A stretch of DNA of 64,000 nucleotides from Microbacterium murale (lineage in GTDB: Bacteria > Actinomycetota > Actinomycetes > Actinomycetales > Microbacteriaceae), in the NCBI RefSeq assembly GCF_014635185.1, contig NZ_BMCM01000003.1:357623-421622 (forward strand), read 5' to 3'. The position numbers and the translations under genes are program-made. This document shows positions 25,454-34,791 of this stretch, piece after piece. Every line of letters starts with the position of its first letter. Positions within the stretch are counted from its first letter, which is position 1. The notes below the pieces were generated by a model. The model was not told the DNA's origin. It ran no database searches and saw only the letters and a list, made by a program, of their open reading frames with translations.

Positions 25454-27166
25454 ATGAGCACTGCGAACACCGCCCTGGTCGAACGAGAGAGTGTACGCCT
25501 CGCGCGGGAGAGCGGCCGGACCGGCGTCGTGATCATCGGCGCCGGAATCAATGGAATCTCGACCTTCCGTGATCTGGCGATGCAGGGCATCGATGTACTC
25601 CTCGTCGATCGAGAGGACTTCGCCTCCGGCGCGACCGCCGCGTCCAGCCACATGATCCATGGCGGCATCCGCTATCTCGAGAACGGCGAGTTCCGGCTCG
25701 TGAAGGAGTCGGTGCAGGAACGCAACGGTCTGCTGAAGATCGCGCCGCACTATGTCAAGCCGCTCGAGACGACGATCCCGATCTACTCGACCTTCTCTGG
25801 AGTGTTCGCCGCCCCGCTCCGCTTCCTCACGCACAAGCAGGGCAAGCCACAGGAACGCGGCGCGTTCCTCATCAAGATCGGGCTGATGCTGTACGACACG
25901 TTCTCCCGTGACGGCGGCAGCGTTCCCCGTCACCGTTTCGTCGGCCGCAAGAAGTCGCTGCAGCAGCTACCGAAGCTCGACAGGGAGATCAAGTACACCG
26001 CGACGTACTACGACGCTTCCGTCCACGACCCCGAACGTCTCGCGCTCGATGTGCTGCGCGACGGTGAGGCCGCTCATTCGGGCGCACGCGCGCTCAACTA
26101 TGTCGAGGCCATCGGACTGGACGACGGGGGCGTGCACCTGCGCGACCGCGAGACCGGCATCGACTTCCACATCGCCGCCGATGTCATCGTGAATGCCTCT
26201 GGCCCGTGGACAGACCTCACGAACGAGGCGCTCGGCACCGATACGGCGTTCATGGGAGGCACCAAGGGTTCGCACATCGTGCTCGATCATCCAGAGCTGC
26301 TCGACGCGACCGGCGGCCGGGAGATCTTCTTCGAGCACTCCGACGGCCGCATCGTCCTCATCTACCCGCTGAAGGGCCGAGTACTCGTCGGCACGACCGA
26401 CCTCGAGGCCGACCCCAGGCAGCCTGCCCGCTGCACGGAAGAGGAAGTCGACTACTTCTTCGACCTGATCGGTCACGTGTTCCCCACGATCGCCGTCGAC
26501 CGTTCTCAGATCGTGTACCGGTACTCCGGCATCCGCCCGTTGCCGCACCATGACGACACCGCTCCCGGCTTCGTCTCGCGCGACTATCGGATCGAACGGC
26601 GCGAGAAGGACGGCTCCCCCACCGTGTTCAGCCTCGTCGGCGGAAAGTGGACGACGTTCCGTGCTCTGGGCGAGAACCTCGCCGATCACGTGCTCACCGA
26701 GCTCGGACGCCAGCGCGTGGCGAGCACGGTCGGGGTGCGCATCGGCGGCGGCAACGGATATCCGCGCACACCACGGCGCCGCATGGAGTGGCTGCGCCAG
26801 AACGTCGGTGACACCGAACGCGGTCGCACACTCTTCGTCCGTTACGGCACGCGGGCCGCAGAGGTCGCAGCCTTCATCGACGACGGGGATGACACGCAGA
26901 TCGTCGGAGATGCGCTGTCGACCCGCGAACTCGCATGGATGGTCGAGCGCGAGCAGGTCCGCCACGTCGCAGACGTCATCTTCCGACGCACGAGTCTCGC
27001 CTTCACCGGCGATGCGGATGCCGCGGCCGTGCAGGCGATCGCAGAGGCGCTCGCACCACTGCTCGGCTGGGATGCCGCACGGATCGAGTCCGAGATCGAG
27101 GACATGTCGACCCAGCTGCGCGACGCGCACGGCGTGGACATCGACGTCTCCGTGACCTCCGCCTGA
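25454..27166 (+). CDS. glpD: Glycerol-3-phosphate dehydrogenase (FAD, aerobic)
   Basis: 570-residue flavoprotein, full GlpD length. VVIIGAGINGISTFRDLAMQ is the FAD dinucleotide loop; TAASSHMIHGGIRYLENGEF, GTTDLEADP and YSGIRPLPHHDD are conserved; the C-terminal DAO_C helical domain follows residue 400. It oxidises glycerol-3-phosphate to dihydroxyacetone phosphate at the membrane, passing electrons to quinone. Ribosome binding site AAGGAGAG; candidate -10 TATACC at 25424. Divergent from the SorC-type regulator and sharing its palindrome. It ends 3 bp from the convergent ffh stop. Confidence 0.96.
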   Translation: MSTANTALVERESVRLARESGRTGVVIIGAGINGISTFRDLAMQGIDVLLVDREDFASGATAASSHMIHGGIRYLENGEFRLVKESVQERNGLLKIAPHYVKPLETTIPIYSTFSGVFAAPLRFLTHKQGKPQERGAFLIKIGLMLYDTFSRDGGSVPRHRFVGRKKSLQQLPKLDREIKYTATYYDASVHDPERLALDVLRDGEAAHSGARALNYVEAIGLDDGGVHLRDRETGIDFHIAADVIVNASGPWTDLTNEALGTDTAFMGGTKGSHIVLDHPELLDATGGREIFFEHSDGRIVLIYPLKGRVLVGTTDLEADPRQPARCTEEEVDYFFDLIGHVFPTIAVDRSQIVYRYSGIRPLPHHDDTAPGFVSRDYRIERREKDGSPTVFSLVGGKWTTFRALGENLADHVLTELGRQRVASTVGVRIGGGNGYPRTPRRRMEWLRQNVGDTERGRTLFVRYGTRAAEVAAFIDDGDDTQIVGDALSTRELAWMVEREQVRHVADVIFRRTSLAFTGDADAAAVQAIAEALAPLLGWDAARIESEIEDMSTQLRDAHGVDIDVSVTSA

Positions 27167-27169
27167 GCG

Positions 27170-28720
27170 TCAGTTCTTGCCGAACAGCTTCTGGATCTCA
27201 GCCATGTCGGCTTCGGTCGGCGCCTTCTGACCACCGAGGCCGAAGCCAGAGCCTGTCGCAGGTCCGGAGGGAAGGCCGGCGTTCTCCGCGGCCCGCTTCG
27301 CCGGGTTGCCCGAACGCGACGCGCCCTGCGACTTGCCCTTCTTGCCGCGTTTCGACGATGCGCCTGGCCGCCCCATGCCGGGCATCGCGCCCATGCCTGG
27401 AATGTTCGGGGTGCCGCCGCGTGCGACGGTCTTCATCATCTTCGCGGCCTGATCGAAGCGCTGCACGAGCTGGTTCACGTCGGTCACGGTCATGCCGGAG
27501 CCCTTGGCGATGCGCACGCGGCGTGAGCCGTTGAGGACCTTGGGGTTCTGCCGCTCCCCTGGCGTCATCGACCGGATGATCGCTTCGGTGCGATCGATCT
27601 CCTTCTCGTCGAAGTCCTCCAGCTGCTGCTTCATCTGACCCATACCCGGGAGCATCCCGAGCATCTTCTTCATCGACCCCATCTTCTTCATCTGCTGAAG
27701 CTGGCCGAGGAAGTCCTCAAGCGTGAACTGATCGGTCGCGAACTTCTCGGCGACCTTCTGCGCCTCTTCCTCATCGAAGGCCTGCTGGGCCTGCTCGATG
27801 AGCGTGAGGATGTCACCGAGGTCGAGGATTCGGCTCGCCATGCGGTCTGGGTAGAACGGCTCGAGGTCGTCGAGACCCTCACCCGTCGAGGCGAAGATGA
27901 TCGGGCGGCCTGTGACGGACGCCACTGACAGCGCAGCGCCACCGCGCGCGTCGCCGTCGAGCTTGGAGAGGACGACGCCGGTGAAGTCGACGCCCTCCTG
28001 GAAGGCCTTCGCCGTGTTGACGGCATCCTGGCCGATCATGGCGTCGATGACGAACAGCACCTCATCGGGGTTCGTCGCCTTGCGGATGTCGGATGCCTGC
28101 TTCATGAGCTCGGCGTCGACGCCGAGGCGGCCCGCCGTGTCGATGATGACGACGTCGTGCTGCTGACGGCGGGCGTGCTCGACGCCGTCGCGCGAGACCT
28201 TGACGGGGTCGCCGACGCCGTTGCCCGGCTCGGGCGCATAGATGGTGGCGCCGGCCTGCTCGGCGACGACCTGCAACTGGTTCACGGCATTCGGACGCTG
28301 CAGGTCGGCGGCGACGAGGAGCGGCGTATGGCCGTCCTTCTCGAGCTGCTTGGCCAGTTTCCCGGCGAAGGTCGTCTTACCGGATCCCTGCAGACCTGCG
28401 AGCATGATCACGGTCGGCGGGGTCTTCGCGAATTCGAGACGACGCTGCGCACCGCCGAGGATCTGCACGAGCTCCTCATTGACGATCTGCACGACCTGCT
28501 GGGCGGGGTTCAGAGCCTTGCTGACCTCGTCGCCGAGAGCGCGTTCGCGCACCTTCGCAGTGAAGTCCTTGACGACGACGAGCGCGACGTCGGCATCCAG
28601 CAGTGCGCGACGGATCTCGCGCACCGTGCCGTCGACGTCGGCCGCACTGAGCTTTCCCTTCGTACGAAGGTTGCGGAATGTCTCGGTGAGCCGATCGGAG
28701 AGCGTGCCAAAGGTAGCCAT
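27170..28720 (-). CDS. ffh: Signal recognition particle GTPase Ffh
   Basis: 516-residue SRP54: N-domain helices (about 1-95), G-domain P-loop GLQGSGKTT (109-117), DTAGRLGVDAELM, TKLDGDARGGAALS, then a methionine-rich M-domain (MKKMGSMKKMLGMLPGMGQM) that binds signal peptides and SRP RNA. The Gly/Lys-rich C-terminal tail is longer than in E. coli. It works with FtsY, encoded about 6 kb away. No SRP RNA gene is seen here. Probably single-gene transcription. Confidence 0.97.
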   Translation of the reverse strand: MATFGTLSDRLTETFRNLRTKGKLSAADVDGTVREIRRALLDADVALVVVKDFTAKVRERALGDEVSKALNPAQQVVQIVNEELVQILGGAQRRLEFAKTPPTVIMLAGLQGSGKTTFAGKLAKQLEKDGHTPLLVAADLQRPNAVNQLQVVAEQAGATIYAPEPGNGVGDPVKVSRDGVEHARRQQHDVVIIDTAGRLGVDAELMKQASDIRKATNPDEVLFVIDAMIGQDAVNTAKAFQEGVDFTGVVLSKLDGDARGGAALSVASVTGRPIIFASTGEGLDDLEPFYPDRMASRILDLGDILTLIEQAQQAFDEEEAQKVAEKFATDQFTLEDFLGQLQQMKKMGSMKKMLGMLPGMGQMKQQLEDFDEKEIDRTEAIIRSMTPGERQNPKVLNGSRRVRIAKGSGMTVTDVNQLVQRFDQAAKMMKTVARGGTPNIPGMGAMPGMGRPGASSKRGKKGKSQGASRSGNPAKRAAENAGLPSGPATGSGFGLGGQKAPTEADMAEIQKLFGKN

Positions 28721-28768
28721 GGTGCTCTCGATTCTACGCGAGCGGATGCGGACGATGCGGTCGCGGTG

Positions 28769-29356
28769 TCAGGCACGCCACGGGAGATCGTGGATGCTCG
28801 CCAGAGCCTCTGTGAAAAGGGCCTCGGGCGAGCCATGACCGGCGCCCGCCTCGGCCCAGACGCGCAGAGACGACAGCACGGCGGCCGCGTGAGCGGCACC
28901 GAGGATGTCGGCACGGATCGCACCGATGCCGCTTCGTCGTGCAGCATCCGCGATTCCTGCGGCGAGGCGGGCGTGGCGCAGACCGGTGTCGCGGACCAGT
29001 TCATCCTTGAGCCCCATCGCCGTCGCGTTGCGCAGTGCGAGGGCCAACGGGTCGGGCGCGAAATCGTGGACGACGGTCAACACGATGCCGCGCACGGCGG
29101 CGGCATCAGCATCCGTCCCCAGCGCGCCAACCGCGCCGATGGCCCGGTCGATCCTGGCATCGAGGCCGGACCAGAGCACGTCGCTCTTCGAGGAGAAGTA
29201 GTTGAAGAAGCTGGAGCGGCTCACCCCGGCGCGTCGTGTGATGTCCGCCACCGATGTCGAATCGTAGCCCTGTTCGAGGAACAACTCGCAGGCCGCCTCG
29301 GCGAGCACCTCACGCGATGAGGCGCGAGGGCGTCCGGCGCGGGGTTCGATCGTCAT
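28769..29356 (-). CDS. TetR-family regulator
   Basis: 195-residue TetR repressor. The HTH spans about 12-58: SSREVLAEAACELFLEQGYD, STSVADITRRAGVSRSSFFN, YFSSKSDVLW. A helical ligand domain follows. TACGGT at 29363-29368 precedes the ATG by six bases, implying a leaderless message. A 23-bp near-perfect palindrome of the ATTGTT...AACAAT type lies at 29398-29420, between this gene and lipB, and is the likely operator. Whether it controls only itself, lipBA, or distant genes is open. Confidence 0.87.
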   Translation of the reverse strand: MTIEPRAGRPRASSREVLAEAACELFLEQGYDSTSVADITRRAGVSRSSFFNYFSSKSDVLWSGLDARIDRAIGAVGALGTDADAAAVRGIVLTVVHDFAPDPLALALRNATAMGLKDELVRDTGLRHARLAAGIADAARRSGIGAIRADILGAAHAAAVLSSLRVWAEAGAGHGSPEALFTEALASIHDLPWRA

Positions 29357-29362
29357 CCACTT

Positions 29363-29368
29363 ACCGTA
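29363..29368 (-). promoter_or_regulatory. Leaderless-type -10 box of the TetR gene
   Basis: Minus-strand TACGGT, then AAGTGG, then the ATG at 29356. Confidence 0.55.
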
Positions 29369-29397
29369 CCGCGCGTGCGTTCGCGACCAGAAGGAGT

Positions 29398-29420
29398 ATT
29401 GTTAGACGGCATCCAACAAT
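29398..29420. promoter_or_regulatory. Putative TetR operator (23-bp palindrome) at lipB
   Basis: Arms ATTGTT and AACAAT flank a core that is also mostly symmetric (GA...TC), separated as in many TetR sites. It overlaps TATTGT at 29397-29402, a possible -10 for lipB, so binding would block lipB transcription. The lipB start is 16 bp further. Confidence 0.62.
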
Positions 29421-29435
29421 AGGTGAAAGGCGAAC

Positions 29436-30089
29436 ATGCTCGACATCCTCACTGCCGGTCTCGCGCCGACATACGTCCCGTACCTCGACGGCTGGGAGCT
29501 GCAGCGCAGCACCCATCGTGACGTCGTCGACGCCGTGCGTCCCGACACGCTGATTCTTCTGGAGCACGAGGCCGTGTACACCGCCGGCAAGCGCACCGAG
29601 CCGCAGGAGCGTCCGCAGGACGGCACCCCTGTGGTCGATGTCGACCGTGGGGGCAAGATCACCTGGCACGGACCTGGCCAGCTCGTCGGCTACCCGATCG
29701 TGCGACTGCCGGAGCCCATGGACGTCGTCGCGCACGTGCGTCGCCTCGAACGACTGCTGATCGACATCCTCCGCCCGTTCGGAGTCGACGGATACCAGGT
29801 CGAAGGGCGAAGCGGCGTGTGGGTGCGTCGTCCGCTCTCCGAGGACAAGGTGGCGGCGATCGGCGTGCGCGTGCAGCAGGGCGTCACGATGCACGGCTTC
29901 GCGATCAACTGCGACAACACTCTCGCCGGGTTCCGCGGCATCATCCCGTGCGGCATCACGGATGCCGGGGTCACGACGGTCAGCGAGGTGGTCGGGCGCG
30001 ATGTATCCCCCGTCGACATCGTGGGCGCCGTCGCGGAGGCCTTCGTCAGTGACTATTCGGATGCCGAGTACGAAGGAGTTCCCGCATGA
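29436..30089 (+). CDS. lipB: Octanoyl-ACP:protein octanoyltransferase
   Basis: 217-residue LipB, which moves octanoyl from ACP to lipoyl domains such as the one in BkdC. Diagnostic are [55 protein letters not shown] (catalytic Lys) and [13 protein letters not shown] (catalytic Cys). Ribosome binding site AAAGG five bases before the ATG. Its stop overlaps the lipA start by 4 bp. A TetR-type palindrome lies in its promoter region. Confidence 0.96.
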   Translation: MLDILTAGLAPTYVPYLDGWELQRSTHRDVVDAVRPDTLILLEHEAVYTAGKRTEPQERPQDGTPVVDVDRGGKITWHGPGQLVGYPIVRLPEPMDVVAHVRRLERLLIDILRPFGVDGYQVEGRSGVWVRRPLSEDKVAAIGVRVQQGVTMHGFAINCDNTLAGFRGIIPCGITDAGVTTVSEVVGRDVSPVDIVGAVAEAFVSDYSDAEYEGVPA

Positions 30090-31078
30090 GCGCGGCAGCA
30101 CCAGAAGGACGCAAGCTCCTCCGGCTGGAGATCCGCAACGCGGAGACGCCGATCGAGCGCAAGCCGGAGTGGATCAAGACCAAGGCGAAGATGGGGCCGG
30201 AGTACACCGCACTGCACTCGCTCGTCAAGGAGGAGGGTCTGCACACCGTCTGTCAGGAAGCCGGCTGCCCGAACATCTTCGAGTGCTGGGAGGATCGGGA
30301 GGCCACGTTCCTCATCGGCGGTTCGCAGTGCACCAGGCGCTGCGACTTCTGCCAGATCGACACCGGCAAGCCGGCCGACTACGACACCGACGAGCCGCGC
30401 CGCGTCGCCGAGAGCGTCACCCGCATGGGATTGCGCTACGCAACGGTCACGAGTGTCGCCAGGGATGATCTTCCCGACACCGGCGCCTGGCTGAATGCCG
30501 AGACGGTCCGCCGAATCCACGCGGAGAACCCGAACACCGGGGTCGAGCTGCTCGCCAACGACCACAACGGCGATCCCGAGTTCCTCGGTCAGATCTTCGC
30601 CGCACGTCCTGAGGTGTTCGCGCACAACGTCGAGACGGTGCCGCGCATCTTCAAGCGCATCCGGCCCGCCTTCCGCTACGAACGCTCGCTGGGAGTGCTC
30701 ACCCAGGCTCGGGATGCCGGTCTCATCACGAAGTCGAACCTGATCCTCGGCATGGGTGAAACACCGGAAGAGGTCGTGCAGGCCCTGCAGGATCTGCACG
30801 ACGCGGGCTGCGACATCATCACAATCACTCAGTACCTTCGCCCGACTCCCCGTCACCTGCCGGTCGACCGCTGGGTGAAGCCCGCCGAGTTCGTCGAATT
30901 CAGGGAAGAGGCTGAGCGGATCGGCTTCCTCGGAGTTCTCGCCGGTCCCCTCGTGCGTTCGTCGTACCGTGCGGGTCGCCTGTGGGCGCAGTCCATGCTC
31001 TCGAAGGGACGCGAGATCCCGCCGCACCTGTCACACATCGCCGACAGCGCAGACCTCGGCTTCGCGCAGGCCGTGTGA
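30086..31078 (+). CDS. lipA: Lipoyl synthase
   Basis: 330-residue radical SAM enzyme that inserts two sulfurs into octanoyl groups. Both Fe-S motifs are intact: C56-x4-C61-x5-C67 (auxiliary cluster, [12 protein letters not shown]) and C82-x3-C86-x2-C89 (SAM cluster, CTRRCDFC). [13 protein letters not shown] and [17 protein letters not shown] are also typical. Coupled to lipB by ATGA. The pair provides the lipoate that BkdC and other 2-oxoacid dehydrogenases require. Confidence 0.97.
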   Translation: MSAAAPEGRKLLRLEIRNAETPIERKPEWIKTKAKMGPEYTALHSLVKEEGLHTVCQEAGCPNIFECWEDREATFLIGGSQCTRRCDFCQIDTGKPADYDTDEPRRVAESVTRMGLRYATVTSVARDDLPDTGAWLNAETVRRIHAENPNTGVELLANDHNGDPEFLGQIFAARPEVFAHNVETVPRIFKRIRPAFRYERSLGVLTQARDAGLITKSNLILGMGETPEEVVQALQDLHDAGCDIITITQYLRPTPRHLPVDRWVKPAEFVEFREEAERIGFLGVLAGPLVRSSYRAGRLWAQSMLSKGREIPPHLSHIADSADLGFAQAV

Positions 31079-31135
31079 AAACCCTCGCTTGCTCTCGCCG
31101 CGACCCCTACACTGGTCGGCATCGAGAGGAGCCTC

Positions 31136-33556
31136 GTGGACCGCGACGACCCGACGTCGCCGGCGTCAGTCTTCGCATCCGTCGACGTCGACGCAGATGC
31201 GTCCCGGCAGTGGATCGCCGACGGCCTCACGCGGCAGGCCGAGCTCGGCGAACGCTTCGCGCTGAGCCCCCAGCAGCGCGCTGATCTCACCCAGCTGCTG
31301 AGCGGCACCTGGTGGGAGGCCATCTTCGAGCAGGACGGCGACGCCCAGGAAGAATCGCGTGCACTCCTCGAACGCGCACTCCCACCGGCCGTGCGCGCCG
31401 CCGACCGCCTGCCGTCCGGCGGACTCGTCCTCGCCCTGTATCTGCGCAACCTCGTCAACAGCGCGTGGGCGCTGACCTGGGATCACGAGACTCTCGCCGT
31501 CGCCATCCGCATCTCCTGCGATGCTGCGACGACGGCGCGCAAGCGCCGCGCCGATCCGCTGAGCACGTTGGGCTGGCGGCTTCTGGAGTTCCTGCTTCTG
31601 GAGTTCCGCGTCGAGTCCGCATTGCTGGCAGGCCGCCTGGACATCGTCGCGCGGTCGGCGGAGGACGCAGTGGATGCCGCGGCCACCCTCGTCACCGCCA
31701 TGGACGACCTCGACTCACCCGAAGACGCGCATGCCGCGACCGGAATGGCCGTGCTCGCGGCAGAAGCATCCAACGAACTCGTCTACTACCGGGTCGTGCT
31801 CGACGGCGCGCGCCTGGCTCAGCGGATGCTGGAGGCATACGTACCGGGCGCCATGGCAGAGCTCGAACGCCTACGCTCGCTCGTCGCCAGCACCCCGTTC
31901 AACCCCGTCGACGCCAGCGAACTGCGTGGCCATCTGACGGCGATCGGGACGGTCTGCGCCTCTCAAGACCGCGACCGCCTGCACATCGACGAAGGGCGCG
32001 TGCGCTTCGTGTACCCGTTCGGCGTGCGCGGGCACCATCATCAGACGCATCTCGAGCTCACCGACGCACTCGTTCTCGCAGCTCAGCGGCGTCTGACCGG
32101 CGGCGGAACACTCGGCGGCGTGCCTGTCGCCGGCATACGTCGGCGCCTCGATCTCAGCGACGTCTGGCAGGGCACCGACACCTTCGGTCGCGGGTACCGG
32201 GGTGCGACGATCGAACTCGGCGACATCCGCGTCGAGCATGTCGGCGCGGAGGGCTCGGGGCAGATCATCCGCACGCGCGTCCAGCTCTCGCACCTGGGCA
32301 ACAACGCGATCATCTTCGAGGTCGACCTCGCAGGCTCGGCCGCGCACCGGGTCGCCGAGACCGTGCACCTCGCCACTCCGTCGTTCGGGGATCTCCGCGA
32401 GATCCCCGAACTGATGCGGATGTACAGCGACCAAGGCGACCTGGCCGGACTCCCCCAGCTCGTCGACGACCTTCTCGACGACATCGGCTCGCTCGATCCC
32501 GAGGCGACGATCGCGGCACGTGAAGGATCATTCGGCGTGATCACCAGCGTGCTCGCAGCATCGCGGGTCCACGGACGCACGAGGACTGCGCTCACCGCCG
32601 CTGGAGAACTCCTCGATCTGTGGGGGAATCAGCCGCTGATCCATCCCCTCCCCAGTGGCGCTGCCAGCATCGCCGACTGGACGATGTACGACCTCGATGG
32701 CATCCATACCTGGTCGCTGCTGCATCTGAACAGCGAGATCCTCGCCTCGAATAGCAACGTCTCGCTTCTCGCGAGTCTCGGCTCTCCGGACTTCGCCGTC
32801 GCAGACATCGAGAGCTTCCTCGAGTTCGCGCACAGCATGCACGGCATGTACCAGGGGTGGCAGGACGCGATCCGATCGTTCGCCGAACAGATCGCACGGC
32901 TGCTGCGCGACGCCGAACTGCTGCTCGCCGGAGCCGAGCCGGCATCCGGCCAGGATCGCGCGACGACCATCGCCGAGCTCGATGAACTCGTGAACCGAGT
33001 GGAGCGCACCGAACTCGCGCTTCAGTCGTTCGTGCAGTCCAATGAGGCGATCATGCTGTTCATCGAGTCGCCGACCATCGTGACCTCTCCACCGTTGCGC
33101 GTCGACCTCGATACCGTCCTGACCTCGAACGGCTACCCGCGGCTCCGTGACGGATTCACGCGGGCGGTGAGGGACGTTCTCGGCACCCGACTGCAGCCGC
33201 TGCTGGAAGTCGTGCATCGGCGCATGGAGCAGTCTTTCGCAGCCGAACAGGCGATACTGGCCCAGAAGCAGCGGGAGCACGAGGCGGCGCTCGAGGAACG
33301 CCGCGAGGCCAGAGACCGGCGCAATTCGCGCCTGCTGGAGCTGCTGGGTGCCGTGTTCGCGGTGGTCGGCTTCGCAGGCCTCGCATCGGTGCTCCAGGCG
33401 GGGCATCCGGAGTGGGGCGCCGTCGAGGCGTGGATCCTGTTCGCCTCGGTCCTCGTTCTGGCCGGACTCACCGGGGTCGTCCTCGCAGCTGTCACACGTG
33501 CTGATCGTCGTGAGCGCAATCGACGCCGCAGCCGACACGAGAATGCACCCGGATGA
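31136..33556 (+). CDS. Large uncharacterised protein with C-terminal coiled coil and two membrane helices
   Basis: 806 residues, not recognised. GTG start with GAGAGGAG five bases upstream; TACACT about 25 bases before it may be a -10. The first 680 residues look soluble and mixed alpha/beta, with a tryptophan-poor helical N-part and a central block (RFVYPFGVRGHHHQTHLELT) rich in His. Residues about 690-728 form a charged coiled coil (QKQREHEAALEERREARDRR). Two transmembrane helices follow at about 734-754 and 763-786 and then a very basic tail. The soluble body plus paired C-terminal helices recalls CorA-like topology, but no GMN motif is present. It overlaps the next acetyltransferase by 4 bp, so the two are probably co-translated. 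Confidence 0.8.
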   Translation: MDRDDPTSPASVFASVDVDADASRQWIADGLTRQAELGERFALSPQQRADLTQLLSGTWWEAIFEQDGDAQEESRALLERALPPAVRAADRLPSGGLVLALYLRNLVNSAWALTWDHETLAVAIRISCDAATTARKRRADPLSTLGWRLLEFLLLEFRVESALLAGRLDIVARSAEDAVDAAATLVTAMDDLDSPEDAHAATGMAVLAAEASNELVYYRVVLDGARLAQRMLEAYVPGAMAELERLRSLVASTPFNPVDASELRGHLTAIGTVCASQDRDRLHIDEGRVRFVYPFGVRGHHHQTHLELTDALVLAAQRRLTGGGTLGGVPVAGIRRRLDLSDVWQGTDTFGRGYRGATIELGDIRVEHVGAEGSGQIIRTRVQLSHLGNNAIIFEVDLAGSAAHRVAETVHLATPSFGDLREIPELMRMYSDQGDLAGLPQLVDDLLDDIGSLDPEATIAAREGSFGVITSVLAASRVHGRTRTALTAAGELLDLWGNQPLIHPLPSGAASIADWTMYDLDGIHTWSLLHLNSEILASNSNVSLLASLGSPDFAVADIESFLEFAHSMHGMYQGWQDAIRSFAEQIARLLRDAELLLAGAEPASGQDRATTIAELDELVNRVERTELALQSFVQSNEAIMLFIESPTIVTSPPLRVDLDTVLTSNGYPRLRDGFTRAVRDVLGTRLQPLLEVVHRRMEQSFAAEQAILAQKQREHEAALEERREARDRRNSRLLELLGAVFAVVGFAGLASVLQAGHPEWGAVEAWILFASVLVLAGLTGVVLAAVTRADRRERNRRRSRHENAPG

Positions 33557-34251
33557 GCGTGCGCGTCGAGTCGGCATCAGACATGGGCCCGCTCGAGAGG
33601 GCCTATGTCGAGATCCTGGCACCGAGCTTCCCAGCCTCCGAGCTCACCCCGCGTTCCGCCTTCCTCGCGCAGGCGCGCTCCGGCGAGCTCGTCGCGCTCG
33701 TCGCCTGGATCGACGACGTGCCGTGCGGGGTGATCGTCGGCGAACGCGCCGGATCGACCATGCTCATCGCCTGGCTCGCCGTGCGCGCGGATCTGCGCGG
33801 TCGCGGCGTCGGATCGGCGCTTCTCGACGCGGGGAAGGAGGAGTGGATGCGTTCGCCGGACGTCGAGCTCGTTCTCGCCGAGTTGGAGCGACCCGACATG
33901 CACGTCGCCGACGAGGCGTTCGGCGACCCGCGCAGGCGCATCCGCTTCTACGCGGGTCACGGAGCGGCAGCCCTGGACCTCCCGTACTACCAGCCGTCGA
34001 TCACGGAGGGAATGCCGCGCGTGCGCGGCCTGATCCTCGCGCTCGTGGCCTCCCGCACGACAGCGGCGACGACGGCGACGCCCCGGATGCTCGAAGCCGT
34101 CGAGGCCGCAGCCGTGCGGAGCTACCTGCTGGAGACGTTCGGTTCCCCCGCGGACGCGGATGCCGAGACCGCACGCATCCACACGGCGGCCGGGGCCCAG
34201 GAGGGTATCCGTCTGGTCGCTCTGGACGACTACCGGGAGATTCCGGTCTGA
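33553..34251 (+). CDS. GNAT-family N-acetyltransferase
   Basis: 232 residues with one GNAT domain (about 1-140). LIAWLAVRADLRGRGVGSAL carries the acetyl-CoA loop (RxxGxG), and RRRIRFYAGHGAAAL is the usual last strand/helix with the Tyr. The C-terminal 90 residues (DLPYYQPSITEGMPRVRGLI onward) are an extra helical part. Start overlaps the 806-residue membrane protein gene by 4 bp, implying a joint function. Acceptor unknown. Confidence 0.85.
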   Translation: MSVRVESASDMGPLERAYVEILAPSFPASELTPRSAFLAQARSGELVALVAWIDDVPCGVIVGERAGSTMLIAWLAVRADLRGRGVGSALLDAGKEEWMRSPDVELVLAELERPDMHVADEAFGDPRRRIRFYAGHGAAALDLPYYQPSITEGMPRVRGLILALVASRTTAATTATPRMLEAVEAAAVRSYLLETFGSPADADAETARIHTAAGAQEGIRLVALDDYREIPV

Positions 34252-34269
34252 GCTTCGCTGAGCGAGGGG

Positions 34270-34770
34270 TCAGTCGCCGCTCATCACGGACTGCACGGAA
34301 CCATCTGAGGAGAGGTTCACCAGGAGCACGTCATCGGTGTTGTCCGGATCGAGTGCGTACTCCAGGACCGCGAACGGCTCCGACCCGCCATGCTCGTCCG
34401 CGAGGATCGTCATGCTCATGAGGCGCATCGAGCGGATGATGTCGACCGCCGGATCCGCGCTGACGTCGACGAGCACGTCTTCGAGTTCATCGCCGTACGC
34501 CTCCTGCTGCTGCAGGATGTACTCGGTCACCTCGCTCGCACGGTCGTCGACCTCGGCGAGCATGCCGCGTCGTGCCGCTCCGTCGACTTCCTCCAGCCCT
34601 GAGATGAGGGCGGCGGCGATGTCGAGCGCGTCTGCCGAGACATCGTCCTGATCAGGCGCGGTGAGATCGACGGTCACCGCCTGGTCGCCCAACTCCACCG
34701 TCTCGGACCAGAAGATCGATCCGTCCGGCCCTGAGGACAGGAGCCCGAAGTAGTCGTGTTCGATCGCCAT
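34270..34770 (-). CDS. DUF2004-like acidic protein
   Basis: 166 residues, very acidic (many Asp/Glu), starting MAIEHDYFGLLSSGPDGSIF. The sequence resembles small cytosolic DUF2004 proteins found next to housekeeping genes in Microbacteriaceae; the family name is from memory of similar proteins and is moderate. No catalytic motif, signal peptide or membrane helix is seen. It is 21 bp downstream of ftsY's coding strand partner (ftsY stop side), both on the minus strand but with this gene upstream. Function unknown. Confidence 0.72.
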   Translation of the reverse strand: MAIEHDYFGLLSSGPDGSIFWSETVELGDQAVTVDLTAPDQDDVSADALDIAAALISGLEEVDGAARRGMLAEVDDRASEVTEYILQQQEAYGDELEDVLVDVSADPAVDIIRSMRLMSMTILADEHGGSEPFAVLEYALDPDNTDDVLLVNLSSDGSVQSVMSGD

Positions 34771-34791
34771 AACGCTATGAAACCAGTCCGA

